Positions 44,261 through 56,043 of a stretch of 64,000 nt of DNA are shown in pieces. Position numbers and translations under genes: made by a program. The notes below the pieces were generated by a model. It did no database searches. It saw nothing but the letters and a program-made list of their open reading frames with translations, and had not been told where the DNA came from. Numbering within the stretch: position 1 is the stretch's first letter; each line of letters opens with the position of its first letter. This DNA comes from Triticum aestivum (taxonomy: Eukaryota > Streptophyta > Magnoliopsida > Poales > Poaceae). The stretch is taken from NCBI RefSeq assembly GCF_018294505.1, contig NC_057811.1, positions 404,080,790 through 404,144,789 on the forward strand. The letters run 5' to 3'.

Positions 44261-46822
44261 TCAATAGGGCACAGTGGCAGTGACCGTTCTGTGCCTGGGG
44301 TCTGTCAGCACGGAGCACACATTGACGAAGCCTGCTTGGCTCAGCGCCTCCTCCAGATCCAGCATGTAGTACTCGTCCTGGAACGGTTCGGTGCTCTTCA
44401 TCAGAGTGAACAGAACGGGTGATAATTCCTGAAACGGTAGTAACAATTTGTTAGTTCCCCAGTCAATGTGAGTGAGAACCAGATGAGGAGCTTCAGTAAA
44501 TTTCGCTCGAGGTTACCTGGAGTACTTTTGATTTGGGCTTCGGCGAGCACACATACAAAAGGAAACGAAGTTAGATGTCTGAACCTTTTTCAAAACAGTT
44601 GTGTTACCAGGTACAGTAACTGATTAATATTGGGAGACTGAATTTTCTTACTGAGTTGTCGGTTAAGGCGATGGTTCCTCCTGGACGAAGTAATCTGAAT
44701 GCTTCCTTGGCTAATCCGATTATTGCTCCTGCTGGACACTCGTGGCACTACAGGTGCTTATAGAATTACACTTGCGGCATTAGTGCTGATATGAGAATTA
44801 CCGTTTCATTTTGTACTTAAATGGTGATCTCTTGATAAAAGCTGACTTTGATCTCCCCCTGTAATTTACTTATTTTTCAAAGTCCTTGGCACAGCGTTCA
44901 TGTAAAGAAGTCTAGAATCCTAATTTGATGCAAAAATAGGCATATCACTACAATTGTGTAAGATCAAGAACAGTTATTGTTTTGTCGCTTCAACATTTTC
45001 AGTCTCTTTCACACAAAAAAAATCTCTATCTCCCTCTCCAAGATTATTGAGGGTATGAGCTAATTAGACTACATTGGTTGGTTTAAAAAAAATACAGGGA
45101 GATTAGATTAGTTTATTTCGTGATAACCATTTCAAGATATGATAGAAATTACCACATAAGCAAGGGAGACGACGTCGAATGAATTCGGTGGCAACCCAGT
45201 CGCTTCACCGTTTGCATTAACCCAACGAATAGGGTTTTGCCGACACAGTTGTTCTTCCTTCTGTGCTGCCACGGCCAGGAAGTAGGGCGATAGATCTAGT
45301 CCCTTGACCATTGAAAAAGCTCCAAATTAGCAAATCCATATAAATACCAACCAAGGAATCATCAATATGCAGAAAGATAGCTATAACACAATATGTTAAC
45401 AACTTCATGTAGTGGTAAGATAAGCGGTAAGAGCATGGCACCATGCCACCAAACTGAGTCGACAATATCGATACTGCTAATATTACAGCATGATTTTTTT
45501 GTTTTATCAGAGATCCTGGATGCTACGATTTTCACAAGATTTGATCGTTTTACCCAAAACATTAGCAGACACTGAACCTTGACAAGGCATTTTTCAGAGA
45601 TGTGGCAAGAGATGCACTTACAACAGCCTTAGCCGAAGGAAACCTTTCAGCCAGGTATCTGGTGCTCACTCCAACAGAGCAGCCAATGTCCAAAATGTCA
45701 TTGATCTGGCAGTTTTCCCCTGAGTACTTGAGGTGATGCTCCTCAATTGCATTCATCCAGTTTCCCCGAACAATCTGGTTCGCTTCTTCGATCGAAGTAG
45801 CCTCGGGTATGGCCCTCTTTGCAATCGACAAGGTTGCAGCCTCAGCCTCAGCTGCAGCCTGCATCATTCGTGATCAACACGAGAGATAAACAGGAGTTCA
45901 GATAAAATGTTCTGGACTGCATGTCTTCCGGAACATATGCAGAATGGCAAACCTAAAAGAAAAATAACTTTCTTTTAAAACTGAAGTACTTACACTCGAT
46001 GGATCTGAATTATCACAAGTGCGTAGAGAAGAGAGGGAAGCAAACGAGAGCTTACCAGCCATGATAGGTTCCCTTCGTCATAGGCGTGGAATGGGCTCAG
46101 ATAATCTGCTCAACATAAGCAAGCCATATTAATGCTTCCGTCTCCTTGATATTTCAGTATCGTGTCGACCAAATCATCGAATTGGAGGTGCAATTGCAGG
46201 TAAAAACATAAGGGCAGTGAAAACATAATCTTCTCATGGTAAACTTTGTGCGATTGATACTACTAATTAATCAGCTAATGAAGAAATTTGTTATCGAAAA
46301 AATAAGCTGACGGAGAAGTGGGGATGCTCACAGTCAGGGTAGATGATATTGGGGTCTCGTATCCTCTCGAACACCTCGTACACGTCCGACTCCAGCACCT
46401 TCCTCGTCATCTCCCTCCACGGGATGTTGGACTTCTCCGCCGTCCTGGATAACAATCACCCATGACCTCCACCATCACGATGTCCAAGTCCAACCACCAC
46501 CACTACATTGCTGACGAGAAGCCCGACAGCTAGCTAACTGACGGCCAATGGCGTGCGGTGCCTACCTGATGATGACCTCGCGGGAGGCGAGCTTCATGAG
46601 GGAGTAGAGCGGCTTGAAGGCGATGAGCGCGGCGACGAGCCGCGACACCGGCGTCTCCCCGGACCACGCCGGCCGCTCCAGCGACCCCTCCTGCGGCGCG
46701 GCGCCGGTCACGGCCGCGACGACGACCGCATCTCGCCGACGGCCGCCGCGGCTGGTTTCTTGATGGTGCCGCCGGAAGCCGCCGGTGGCGGTGGTGCCGG
46801 CGCGCCCGAGAATGGCTGCCAT
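44261..46822 (-). CDS. Plastid-type class I SAM-dependent methyltransferase, eight exons
   Basis: Minus-strand exons: 46822-46566, 46444-46332, 46105-46056, 45858-45622, 45302-45153, 44747-44652, 44537-44517, 44428-44261. All borders are GT-AG, and the sum is 1092 bases (363 aa plus stop) without a break. Residues 1-50 are Ala/Arg/Thr-rich with few acids, like a chloroplast transit peptide. The SAM-binding fold shows motif I ILDIGCSVG (195-203), GLDLS (220-224), FDVVSLAYV near 261-269 and LLRPGGTIAL near 286-295. The C terminus DPRHRTVTATVPY is characteristic of a conserved plant UbiE/COQ5-like group. The methyl acceptor is unknown to me. Exon 7 is only 21 bases (PKSKVLQ). It converges on the NAC gene, with 462 bases between coding ends. 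The gene looks intact and functional. Confidence 0.92.
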
Positions 46823-47861
46823 TTTAGGCCGCTCTGCTGGAAATGCTGTGGTGATTTTCTCCGCCGTCGTTCTGGCTCTACCGGAGCTCGCTGGTGTGGC
46901 TCCAGTGATGATGGTCTTTGATTGGCGCTTGGGATTGTGCTGCTATCCAGAGGGAAACTCTGCAGCCAATAGGATTCTGACACGTTTCCGTGTTTCCGCT
47001 GTATTTGAAGCTAATTTTTTGAAGAAAGGGAAAGAGAAATAAAAGGCAAATGAGGGTGATGACAGCTCACCAGAAACACACAGGAAGCACCTATGGCTCA
47101 GGTGCCTGGTTGTTTTTTGTATCAGTCAATTTTTTTTTGATGGAACATCATAGTGAATCCAACGATGATAGTTGTCGCGAAAAAAGAGATCCCACCATGC
47201 ACACACACGAAGCATTAGGCTCGTACGAGAGAGGGGCTAGGCGTTCGCCAAGCCCTGGCGCCTCCCGCCGTTTTCCCTCTCTATAAACGCTTCAGGACTC
47301 CGAGTGAGGGGTGTTCGGAAATTCTGAGCGGACAACAGAAGTTTTGCCAAGTGCATTGGTTGTTCCGAGTAGAATGATTGGTGCTCCAAAGTTCTAGCGT
47401 TTGCAACGGTTATATTTGGATGAACTGCTCGGTGGTTTCGACTGGAAGAGCTTGGCATCTCCGAATATATGAAAGTTAGGTAGGTATAGAGGAGGAATTG
47501 AAGACTTTTGAGGGCGTTTAGAGTTTGATCTTTAAACTCAAATAGAAAGAAACTCAGCACAGCTTACTGATCACCTTTTGATAGTATCGGCATGCTTATA
47601 AACTCAATATGATCTTGGATCACTAAAATAAAAATGGATAATTCTAAGCTTGGCCAACGCTTGTCTTCCTGATAATTTGAGGGTCACATTTCATTTCCTT
47701 TGGTCCACGCACAACGACCTTTCGGGAGATAAACTAGATAAGCATTAGTTCCTTGAGTTATGTTGCCAATAATTATTCAAATCCACCAAGCTGATTAGAT
47801 TCACTTTCAGCGGCATGTCCTCCTCATTGTCCGGGCGCTCCAAAGCCCACACCGAGGCAGA
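46823..47861. promoter_or_regulatory. Upstream region of the methyltransferase gene
   Basis: No gene is seen. On minus, CCAAT boxes occur about 100 bases (near 46920) and about 145 bases (near 46965) upstream of the ATG, and an ACGT-core word (AACGTGTC) lies near 46982. I see no good TATA box. Farther out (47050-47860) the DNA has no recognisable feature. A 107-aa minus ORF at 47237-47560 lacks any domain. The LINE begins at 47877, about 1 kb upstream. Confidence 0.4.
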
Positions 47862-47876
47862 GTGGTGTCGGGCGTG
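47862..47876. repeat. Target duplication of the second LINE, left copy
   Basis: GTGGTGTCGGGCGTG abuts the LINE poly(A) (a T-run on plus at 47877-47885). It matches 53822-53836 with one mismatch. Confidence 0.85.
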
Positions 47877-47911
47877 TTTTTTTTTGGGCTGGAATACCTT
47901 GCATTCCAAAA

Positions 47912-50900
47912 TTACGGTGGACCGACCAAATCGGCGGCCACAACACGCATTACATCTACGGGGAACTCCGAGAGCCAAGCATGCTGGCCAGTTGGGAGGT
48001 TCCGACCATGAGAGGCTGCCAGCAGATGCGCTGGTTTGTTACAATTCCTGGGCTGGAACACTACATTGGCATCAATAAACTCTTGCTGCAACTGGAACTT
48101 CGCTTCCCTGAATAAGACTCCCATGGGGTTGCGATCTGACATCGACGAGGCCGTTGCCTGCTGCAAGGGGAGACAGTCCGTCTGGAAAATCACCCATCCC
48201 ATCCCAAAATGTTCAGCGACCTGGATTGCCTTGAGCAGTGCAGACGCTTCCGCATGCATAGCATCCTGCATATTCTGCAGCCCTCCCGCCGCTGCCAGGA
48301 CCATTTCGCCTTCGGCATTCCTGGCTAGGGCACCCCATCCCCCTGATCCTGTTGCCATGTCATATGATGCATCAAAGTTGATCTTGATGTAGTCTGGAGG
48401 GGGGGCTCCCAAAGCGCTGACGGTCTAGGTGTGGCCTGGTTCTTCTTCCCGAGGAATTCTCTCCATTCAGCAAGATCAAGTCGCACCTTAGCGCCAAAAG
48501 CTTCAGGCTCTAGCCTCTTTTTGTTATGGTTCGTTTTGTTCCTTTCCGACCACCAAGACCACATGAGGCTGGCTGCTTTGAGGCCCAGCTCATCTGGGAG
48601 TTTGAAAATGGACTCGAGCATAGCTTTAGGTGACTGTGCAGCCAGGAGTTCAGATCGGACTCGCTCCAGACCACACTCCCTCCAGACTTTCTTCACCTCC
48701 TTGCACCGTAGGAATAGATGTCCTCCGTCCTCCGGCCGGCGGCCGCATAGTTGGCAATTCGTATCAAGCTCAACCCCAATTCGCTCAACATTCCGGAGTA
48801 GTGGGTGGCTGTTGTGAGCCAGGCGCCATAAGAAGTGATGCACATGCGCAGGGCACCAGATTTGCCACAGCTTTTTCCAGAACCAAGTTCTTTGCTGGCT
48901 TCCAGCAGTGCCCTCACCAGGTTGTCTGGTCCTTTGCTGCAGATGTAACTCATTATGCACCCGGTAGGCCGATCATACAGAGAACAGCCCTCTCTTATCA
49001 AAATGCCATGCCACAAAATCCTCATACTGATCACAAATGGGAATAGTCAAGACAGTTGCTGCGTTTGCCGGTGTAAAAGTTTGTGACACTAGCTGGTGAT
49101 CCCACTGATTAGTTGCTGGGTCAATGAGTTCTGCCACCTTCGTCAGCAGGTTTCCCCCTTGTAACCTACTAGGCCTCCTAGTGTCGTTTGACGGCAACCA
49201 TGGGTCAAACCAAATCCGTATGTTCTCGCCCGATCCAACCCTCCATCTCATCCCGGCTTTAACAACCTCGAGGCCTTGCAGAATACTCCGCCAAACATAG
49301 CTCATTCCTGGCTGCACTCTAGCTGCTAGAAGATCGCGGTCAGGAAAATACTTGGCCTTGAGGACTTGGGCACACAGGGAGTCAGGGAACTGGAGAAGTC
49401 GCCACACTTGACGGGCGAGCATGGCCACGTTAAACGTATGCAGGTCCCGGAAACCGAGACCGCCTTGATCCTTTGGCAAACACATCCTTTCCCAGCTAAT
49501 CCAATGATGCTTATGTTCATCTTCCTGGTTAGCCCCCCAAAATTTACACACCATGGTGCTGATGCTCTCACACAGTTCCTTTGTAAGGTTGAAGCACGCC
49601 ATAGCATATGTAGGTATAGCTTGGATTACAGTTTTGATCGGGATCTCCTTCGCGGCCTTAGACAACAACTTGATTTTCCAACCCTTTAATATATCCCAGA
49701 TTTTGTCCCGTAAATACTCAAAGCATTTCTGGCGGGATCGACCCACATAGCTCGGCAGGCCCAAATATTTCCCATTCAAGCTTTCAGGCCGTAGCCCTAG
49801 AGCAGTGAGCAGTACCAGTTTCTTCGAATTAGAGGTATTTTTGCTGAAGAGCACAGCAGATTTGTCGTGGTTAATGACTTGGCCCGAACCTCTCTTGTAC
49901 ACATGCAAAATCTGATTCACAACAACAATACTTTCCGGTGAGGCCTCCATGAGCAGCAGCGAGTCGTCAGCAAACAATAGATGGCTAATTGGGGGGGGGG
50001 GGCTGGGGGGCCAACTGAATCCCTCTGATCCTCCCGGACTCCTCGGCATGGTGCAGTAGCGATGATAATCCCGCAGCACAGATTAAGAACAGATAAGGCG
50101 AAATGGGCTCGCCCCGACGGAGACCACGCTCCGGTATTACTTGGTCTGTACACATCCCGTTAACCTTGAACCTGAACCTCACTGACCGAATACATGTACT
50201 AATAAGCTGCACAAACTGTTCAGCGAACCCCAGTTGCCTCATCACCCTCTCCGGAAAGCTCCATTCAACACGATCGTATGCTTTACTCATATCCAGTTTT
50301 AGTGCAGCATAGCTCGTGCTTCCCGTCCGCTTCCGTTTCAAAAAGTGTGTCATTTCATATGCCAAAATGGTGTTATCAGATATCAGCCTCCCCGGCACAA
50401 ATGCACTCTGATTTGGTGAGATGATTCCACCCAATATGCACTTAAGTCGGTTCGCCAAGACTTTCGACATGAGCTTCTACACGACATTGCAAAGGCTAAT
50501 AGGGCGAAGATCCTTCAAGTATTCAGGGTTCTGCACCTTTGGGATAAGTACCACTAGGGTATCGTTCCATCCCTCCGGCATACTGCCACCTCGCAATACA
50601 TGCAACACCTCCCGTGTTACCTCGTCACCGACTAGGTGCCAATAGTGTTTGTAGAAAACAGCGGGGAAACCATCCATACCAGGGTCTTTCAGGTCCCCAA
50701 TCTCATCAAGGGCAGCTTTTACCTCCTTAGCTGTAAATTCAGCCGTCAAGTGCGCATTCATTTGGTCTGTAACTCTTGGGGCAATGTGATTCAGAATATC
50801 GCTAGCGTTATCACCTGCGACAGAAGTAAACAGAGACGAAAAGTAGTTAGCCACTAGCTCCTTCATCCCCTCCTCGCTCTCCACAACTTCCCCATTCTCC

Positions 50901-52039
50901 TTTCTCAGCTTATGAATGAAATTCTTCCGCTTTCTCTCCGAGGCAAAGGCTTGAAAAAAATTTGTGTTCCGGTCCCCATTCACAAGCCAATTTACATGAG
51001 CCCGTTGCCTCCAAACCAGATCTTCCTGCTCCTCCAGGCGTTCCAACTTAAAACTAATAGTTTGCTCCCTCCTCACCTGACTCTCCGAAATGGGCTCCCT
51101 TCTAACAGCCTCCAACTCACCCCGGAGCTTCTTTATCCTCTTCCCCAGATCTCCCAACACATCCCTGCTCCAAGTGTTTAGAGCTTTAACAACCCCTTTC
51201 AACTTCTCCCACGCATTATCTCCCCCTCCCCCCTCCCAGGACTCCTTCACAATATCATCACATTTACCTTCCAAGAGTCATCTAGCCTCAAACCGCAAAA
51301 ACCGGTCACCCCGCGCAGCTCGTCGCGGCCCCGGCTGCCATCTAGCATGAGAGTAACAGGCCGGTGGTCAGATTTCCGTGGATCCCCATTAATCATCTTA
51401 TACGCCGGGAACCTCGCACACCATTCGGGCGTAGCGACAGCCCTGTCAAGTCTTTCACGAATATAACCATCAATGTGGTAATTTTTATTCCTCCAAGTAA
51501 AGACATCTCCCTCGAAGCCGAGGTCATGCAAATTACAATAATCAAGGGCATCTCGGAAGTTTTGCATAAATCTATGGGAGCGAGGCCCCCCCCCCTTGCT
51601 TTTCATGATTGAAGGGGATTTCATTGAAATCACCTAGACAGACCCACGACATCTGGACTTGATGATGAAGAGTCCTAAGTAGCCGCCATGTCTCGACCTT
51701 TTTATCAATGTGTGACTCGCCATACAAACCAGTCAACCGCCACTTGAACCCATCCTTCTCCTCCACAATAGCATCGATGTGCATCCTACCCATCCACCAT
51801 ACAGTCACATTTATTCCTTTCCTCCAAAACAAAGCTAAGCCGCCGCTCTTGCCTTTATTATCTTGAGCCACCATATGATGTAGCCCTAACAAATCCCTAA
51901 ACCTACTCATCCTCTCCTTATTCATCTTAGTCTCCGATAAGAACAGAATATCAGGGTCCTCCCTCTTCTGGATATTCAGAAGACCATGAACTGCCAGCCT
52001 GTTCCCCAATCCCCGGCAGTTCCAAGAGATTATTTTCAT
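47912..52039 (-). pseudogene. LINE ORF2: endonuclease, reverse transcriptase, zinc-binding, RNase H
   Basis: The order of domains is complete. Endonuclease: ISWNCRGLGN, CLGDFNEI and the SDHRPV motif. Reverse transcriptase: PNQSAFVPGR, LKLDMSKAYDRVEW and intact LLFADDSLLL. Then linker, zf-RVT (CQLCGRRPEDGGHLFLRC) and RNase H-like domain (INFDASYD, HAEASALLKAI). Lesions: a shift at a ten-base C run (51586-51595 plus), TGG to TGA near 51285, TAC to TAG at 50477-50479, a shift at a twelve-base G run (49991-50002), CGA to TGA near 48973, and a shift at a seven-base G run (48399-48405). It worked by target-primed reverse transcription. Confidence 0.93.
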
Positions 52040-53558
52040 TGGGTCCCGCAGGGCTGTTCTGGCAGCCCCGCTTTCTGAGTATCTTCTTCTACCTCACCAC
52101 CCCCACCAACAGACACCACAACTTGCTTCACTCTCTTTGCTTCCCCATCCTCATCAAACTCAGCACCCTCGGCTGCCCTCTTAAGGCCAGATATGTTCTC
52201 AATACTGTGTACCGATGTAGTCCTGTCCTGCCCTCTTCCTTTCTTCTTGAAGGTACCCGCATATTTGCCTGGTTTCGCACCACCCTCCTGCCGCTCCTGA
52301 CTCGCTCCATCCTCCTGCATGCTGGGCACCAGGGACGTGTTTACGTCGATCTGCATGGTGTTGTCCTTCTGCATGGCCTCAGACTCTGTGCACTGGCCTG
52401 TTTTTGAACCTTGGGGCCCCTCCTTTGGGTCCCTCTCAGTTTGTGTAACCACCTGGGGTTGTTCACTCCCCTCCACCCCTTCCTGCTCCCTTTGTTTATT
52501 CTGCTTAGTGGACTTAAAAGTGATCTATTTAACAACTCCCACTACACCCCTCCCTCCCCGACCACGCTCATTCGATATTTTCAACGGGCTCGTCACCTCC
52601 TGCCCCTTCTCTTCCTCATCCGCGAGATCACCCCAGCTCTTCGTGTTCCTACGTCAGGACGGCGCATCACTAGCCGACAAGGACCGCCCTCTCCAAACAC
52701 CCATGCCTTTGCTGCCTACATTACGCCCACTCCGATAAGCTCCACCCTCAACCCATCTTCCTCGGGCCCCTCCACCATTCCGCCTCGGCATATATGCCCT
52801 CAGCCATGGCCCAAACTGCGCCTTTTCCCCTTGTTTCAGCTTGCCATTACACATCTTATCCTCATGTCCCAGAATCCCACACACACATAGCAAAACTCGG
52901 GGAGGTATTCATATTCAAAAGGACACCAGTTTTTGTCATCATCCTCCTGATCGGAGACCTTCTCAACATCCCTAGTCTGACCAGCCCCCTCCTCCTCTTG
53001 CTCCACCCTGATGCCCCTCATTAGCGGGTGTTTGATGCCCATCTTAACTTTCACACAAAGAAATCTCCCAACCGCCACACCATCAGCTCTAGCTTCCACA
53101 TCAAGAACTTCCCCAATCTCCTTCCCAATAGCTTCTCCAACATCCCTGTTCATCATGCCTAAGGGCAGGCACATAATCCGAACCCATATAGGAATGGTAT
53201 CGAAAGTGTAATCCTCGATCCTCTTCGCAGGTACAAAATCTTCAATCACAAGCAGATCGTTCCCGAACTCCCAAGGTCTGCTCCCTAGAGCCATCCTGTT
53301 GCCCGACTCCTGCCCAAACATGAACAGGAACATATTTTCTCCTACCTCCTTACAGTCAACTCCTTTGATTGGACACTAGATCTTGCCTAGAGTTTTAGCC
53401 ATAGCCTCCACGAACACCGGTTTTTCGGACATCAGCTTTGCGAGGGCTTGAGGCTCAACTATGCCAGCCTTACCAGATCCACTCCACCCGATCTTGACTC
53501 CCTTCTTCTCCCGCTCCGACAACTTTAAGTTTTTCAACTGCCCTTCAACCCTCTCCAT
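52036..53558 (-). pseudogene. LINE ORF1: gag-like DUF4283/zinc-knuckle protein
   Basis: It starts MERVEGQLKNLKLSEREKKG at 53558. It contains the DUF4283-type RNA-binding region (FLFMFGQESGNRMALGSRPW, IPIWVRIMCLPLGMMN) and a CCHC-type finger (FCYVCG...GHEDKMC). A basic and acidic tail ends in an ATGA overlap with ORF2. Lesions: TGG to TAG at about 53376, one extra base near 52895, TGA at 52654-52656 and TAG near 52527. The product would coat LINE RNA (family knowledge). Confidence 0.85.
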
Positions 53559-53821
53559 TCTATCTTCCTGCTCCGCGAACCAGATCTAAAAACTAGGGGG
53601 AGGTGGTGTACGATCGCGTGCCCTAGCACACACGCGAAAGGCTTATGGTGGGGGTTACGGTGGTGGACTGCGACGGGACGAGGCTCCGGCGTCGACCTGT
53701 ACAGGGCTGCAAGGATCGATTGGACGGGGACGGGGTTCTGAGGCGGCGGGGGCTAGAAACCCTAGATCGCCACTAGAGACGTGAGACCGAAACCAACCGT
53801 CACCCTAGGGACGGACTGTCT

Positions 53822-53836
53822 GTGGTGCCGGGCGTG
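53822..53836. repeat. Target duplication of the second LINE, right copy
   Basis: GTGGTGCCGGGCGTG pairs with 47862-47876. Both copies read WCRAC in the same plus-strand phase. Confidence 0.85.
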
Positions 53837-53980
53837 TTGGTCGACCACCTTTGCCAAGACACAGGTAGCATCGCGTTGGGTCCTTACCAACGAGGAGCTT
53901 GCGACGGCATGGGTCGCTGACTGGTCCAAGACCACCAAGAAGACTGACACGCGCCATCTGCGTCGGATCAGCCATGGCCT

Positions 53981-54271
53981 CTATAATATATGGGCCCTGA
54001 GGACAACTCCAACCGGCCGATGCAAACGGACCCGGATTTGGTCCCTTCTTTGCCCAGGCACAACATTTTTATCCTCACGCTCATCCTCTACGTTCATGTT
54101 GTGCATGATCACACAAGGAGTCATCACCTTCCACATCTTCTTGGTGCTCCATGTTCTAGCAGGGCACCGAACGATAGCCCATTGAGATTCAAGCACACCA
54201 GAAACATGCTACACATCCTTCCTAGCACTCTCTTGTGCTTGAGAAACCCTAGCCCTCTTCTATCCTACCGG
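53981..54271 (-). pseudogene. PIF/Harbinger transposase C-terminal fragment
   Basis: On minus, QESARKDV is followed after a frameshift by SQWAIVRCPARTW and MWKVMTPCVIMHNMNVEDER. This matches the end of plant Harbinger-type (ALP1-like, DDE_4) transposases, including the conserved CVIMHNM..EDER block. The catalytic core upstream is replaced by the Tat-like element from 54272. It is an old remnant. Confidence 0.8.
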
Positions 54272-54974
54272 ATTGGAGATTGTCTTCAGAAGATGTGGCG
54301 ACAGTGGCTATGAAGTGGGTGGCGGGTGGGAAGAAAAATTCTCCATCATCAGCCCCTAGTTCGAACGGAACATAGTTCGGCTGTGAGTCCCCCGCCAAGG
54401 ATAGGTTCTTTAATGAGTTTAGCACATCGCCGAGGGGCGAGTGTCGGAAGATGTTTGCGACGCTGAATTCGAAGATCGATAGCTGATCAAGCTCGGCGTC
54501 CGCGGACGCACATGGTTCGGAACTTATGGCCGAAGACGAGTCCGGAGTTCCGGTGACACATATATCGTGTGAGGTTAAGTCTATGTGCGGCTCCAGCGCC
54601 GTGGGATCTATAACCTCTATGGCGGGGTTGAGCTTCCCGTCCTTGGATGGCGCAGTCTGCTCCGGATCTAGAGCCAGAGTAGTTACAGGAGCTATCTCCT
54701 GGATGCGGTCTGATGACAGATTTAGGTCATGTTCATCGAGGTGACCAGGAGCGGTCGCCGTGGTCTCGAATCCGGCGAAGATCAAATCTCCAGGGATGTC
54801 CGCAATGCAGTTTAAGCTCCCAAATCTGACCTAGTGACCAGGGGCGTAGCTATCGATCTGCTCCAGATGGCCAAACGAGTTGGTCCACAGCACGAAGCCG
54901 CCGAATACAAAGATCTGTCCGGGGAGAAAAGTCTCCCCTTGGACAGCGTCGTTATTGACGATTGAAGGGGCCAT
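54272..54974 (-). pseudogene. Tat-like gag 5' fragment, second copy
   Basis: A start codon at 54972-54974 opens 47 codons (MAPSIVNNDAVQ...) ending at TAG 54831-54833, exactly as in the first copy. gag then continues in frame (GDLIFAGFETTA, IFEFSVANIFRHSPLGDV) and stops matching at 54272. Only about the first 190 gag codons remain. Confidence 0.8.
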
Positions 54975-55021
54975 CAAACCTTTAGGGGATGGCACAGTGG
55001 AACTCTCAATGAAAGCGCCAA

Positions 55022-55500
55022 TGTCGGTGTCAAAACCGGCGGATCTCGGGTAGGGGGTCCCGAACTGTGCGTCTAAGGTCGATGGTAACAGGAGACAGGG
55101 GATACAATGTTTACCCAGGTTTGGGCCCTCTCTATGGAGGTAATACCCTACTTCCTGCTTGATTGATCTTGATGAATATGAGTATTACAAGAGCTGATCT
55201 ACCACGAGATCGTAATGGCTAAACCCTAGAAGTCTAGCCTATATGACTATGGGAATGAGTATATCTGCCTCCGGACTAACTCCTCGGTTTATATAGACAC
55301 CGAGAGGATCTAGGTTTACACAAGGTCGGTTACAAAGAAAGGAATCTACACATTTGATCGCCAAGCTTTCCTTCCACGCCAAGGAGAGTCCCATCCGGAC
55401 ACGGGTAGAGTCTTCGGTCTTTGTATCTTTACAGCCCATCACTCCGGCCCATGGCTAACAGGCCGGACGCACGAGGACCCCCTAGTCCAGGACTCCCTTA
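55022..55500 (-). repeat. Tat-like LTR shared by two internal regions
   Basis: It is about 479 bp, similar to 23988-24457 and 41392-41860 but more diverged. On minus it starts TAAGGGAGTCC (TG changed to TA) and ends CACCGACA. The TATATAAACCGAGG core lies on minus near 55284-55297. Confidence 0.85.
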
Positions 55501-56043
55501 GTAGCCCCTGAACCTGGCTTCAATGACGAGGTATCCGGCACGCAGATTTGTCTTCGACATTGCAAGGTGGGTTCCTCCTTCCGAACTCCAAGACAGTCTT
55601 CAGACATAATGATCGTGTCTGGACGTGTAACACACATACCACACACAACCGCAGTGACTATAATATTCCACAAGTCCAATCCGCTGATAACTTTTTGCAA
55701 CATCACATCACGTCTGCCCGGTCATAATTTTGAACTGTTTCTCGTCTGCCGCTCCACGTTTTGAGATGCGGTTGTCATTGGCACGTCCTGTCGAAGCAGA
55801 GATCGTGTCCCCTTATTGCGGGATTCTCATCAATACGGGTGTGGGTAACTCAACCGTGCCATTTACAGCCCTTGGGAACAAGCGAGTTTTAAGGCGAGTG
55901 GGGAGGCGTTCAATATTCACGGTCTTTATAAGAAGATAAGGATTCCCTTTCTTCACCCACGTCTCCTCCTCCTCTCTGTCCTTCCATTCTCGAGCTCCAG
56001 CGCCCAAGTTCCTATCTTCTCCACCTCAAGGAAGCACTCAATC

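Larger units (their letters stand above)
47877..53821 (-). mobile_element. Nearly full-length LINE
   Basis: The element is 5945 bp on minus: a GC-rich 5' UTR of about 260 bases, ORF1, ORF2 and a short 3' UTR with nine A's. It is flanked by a 15-bp target duplication (one mismatch). Presence of the 5' UTR and ORF1 start right up to the duplication means insertion was essentially complete, which is uncommon for LINEs. Stops and frameshifts show it is no longer active. It sits about 1 kb upstream of the methyltransferase gene. Confidence 0.93.

Noticed and set aside
47237..47560. 107-aa minus ORF upstream of the methyltransferase gene
   Set aside because: No domain, mixed composition, and no splice or promoter evidence.
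53781..54185. Plus-strand 134-codon ORF beside the LINE
   Set aside because: Its second half lies antisense to a recognisable Harbinger transposase fragment, so it is at best partly real. Only the possibility of an older interrupted frame is kept as a finding.
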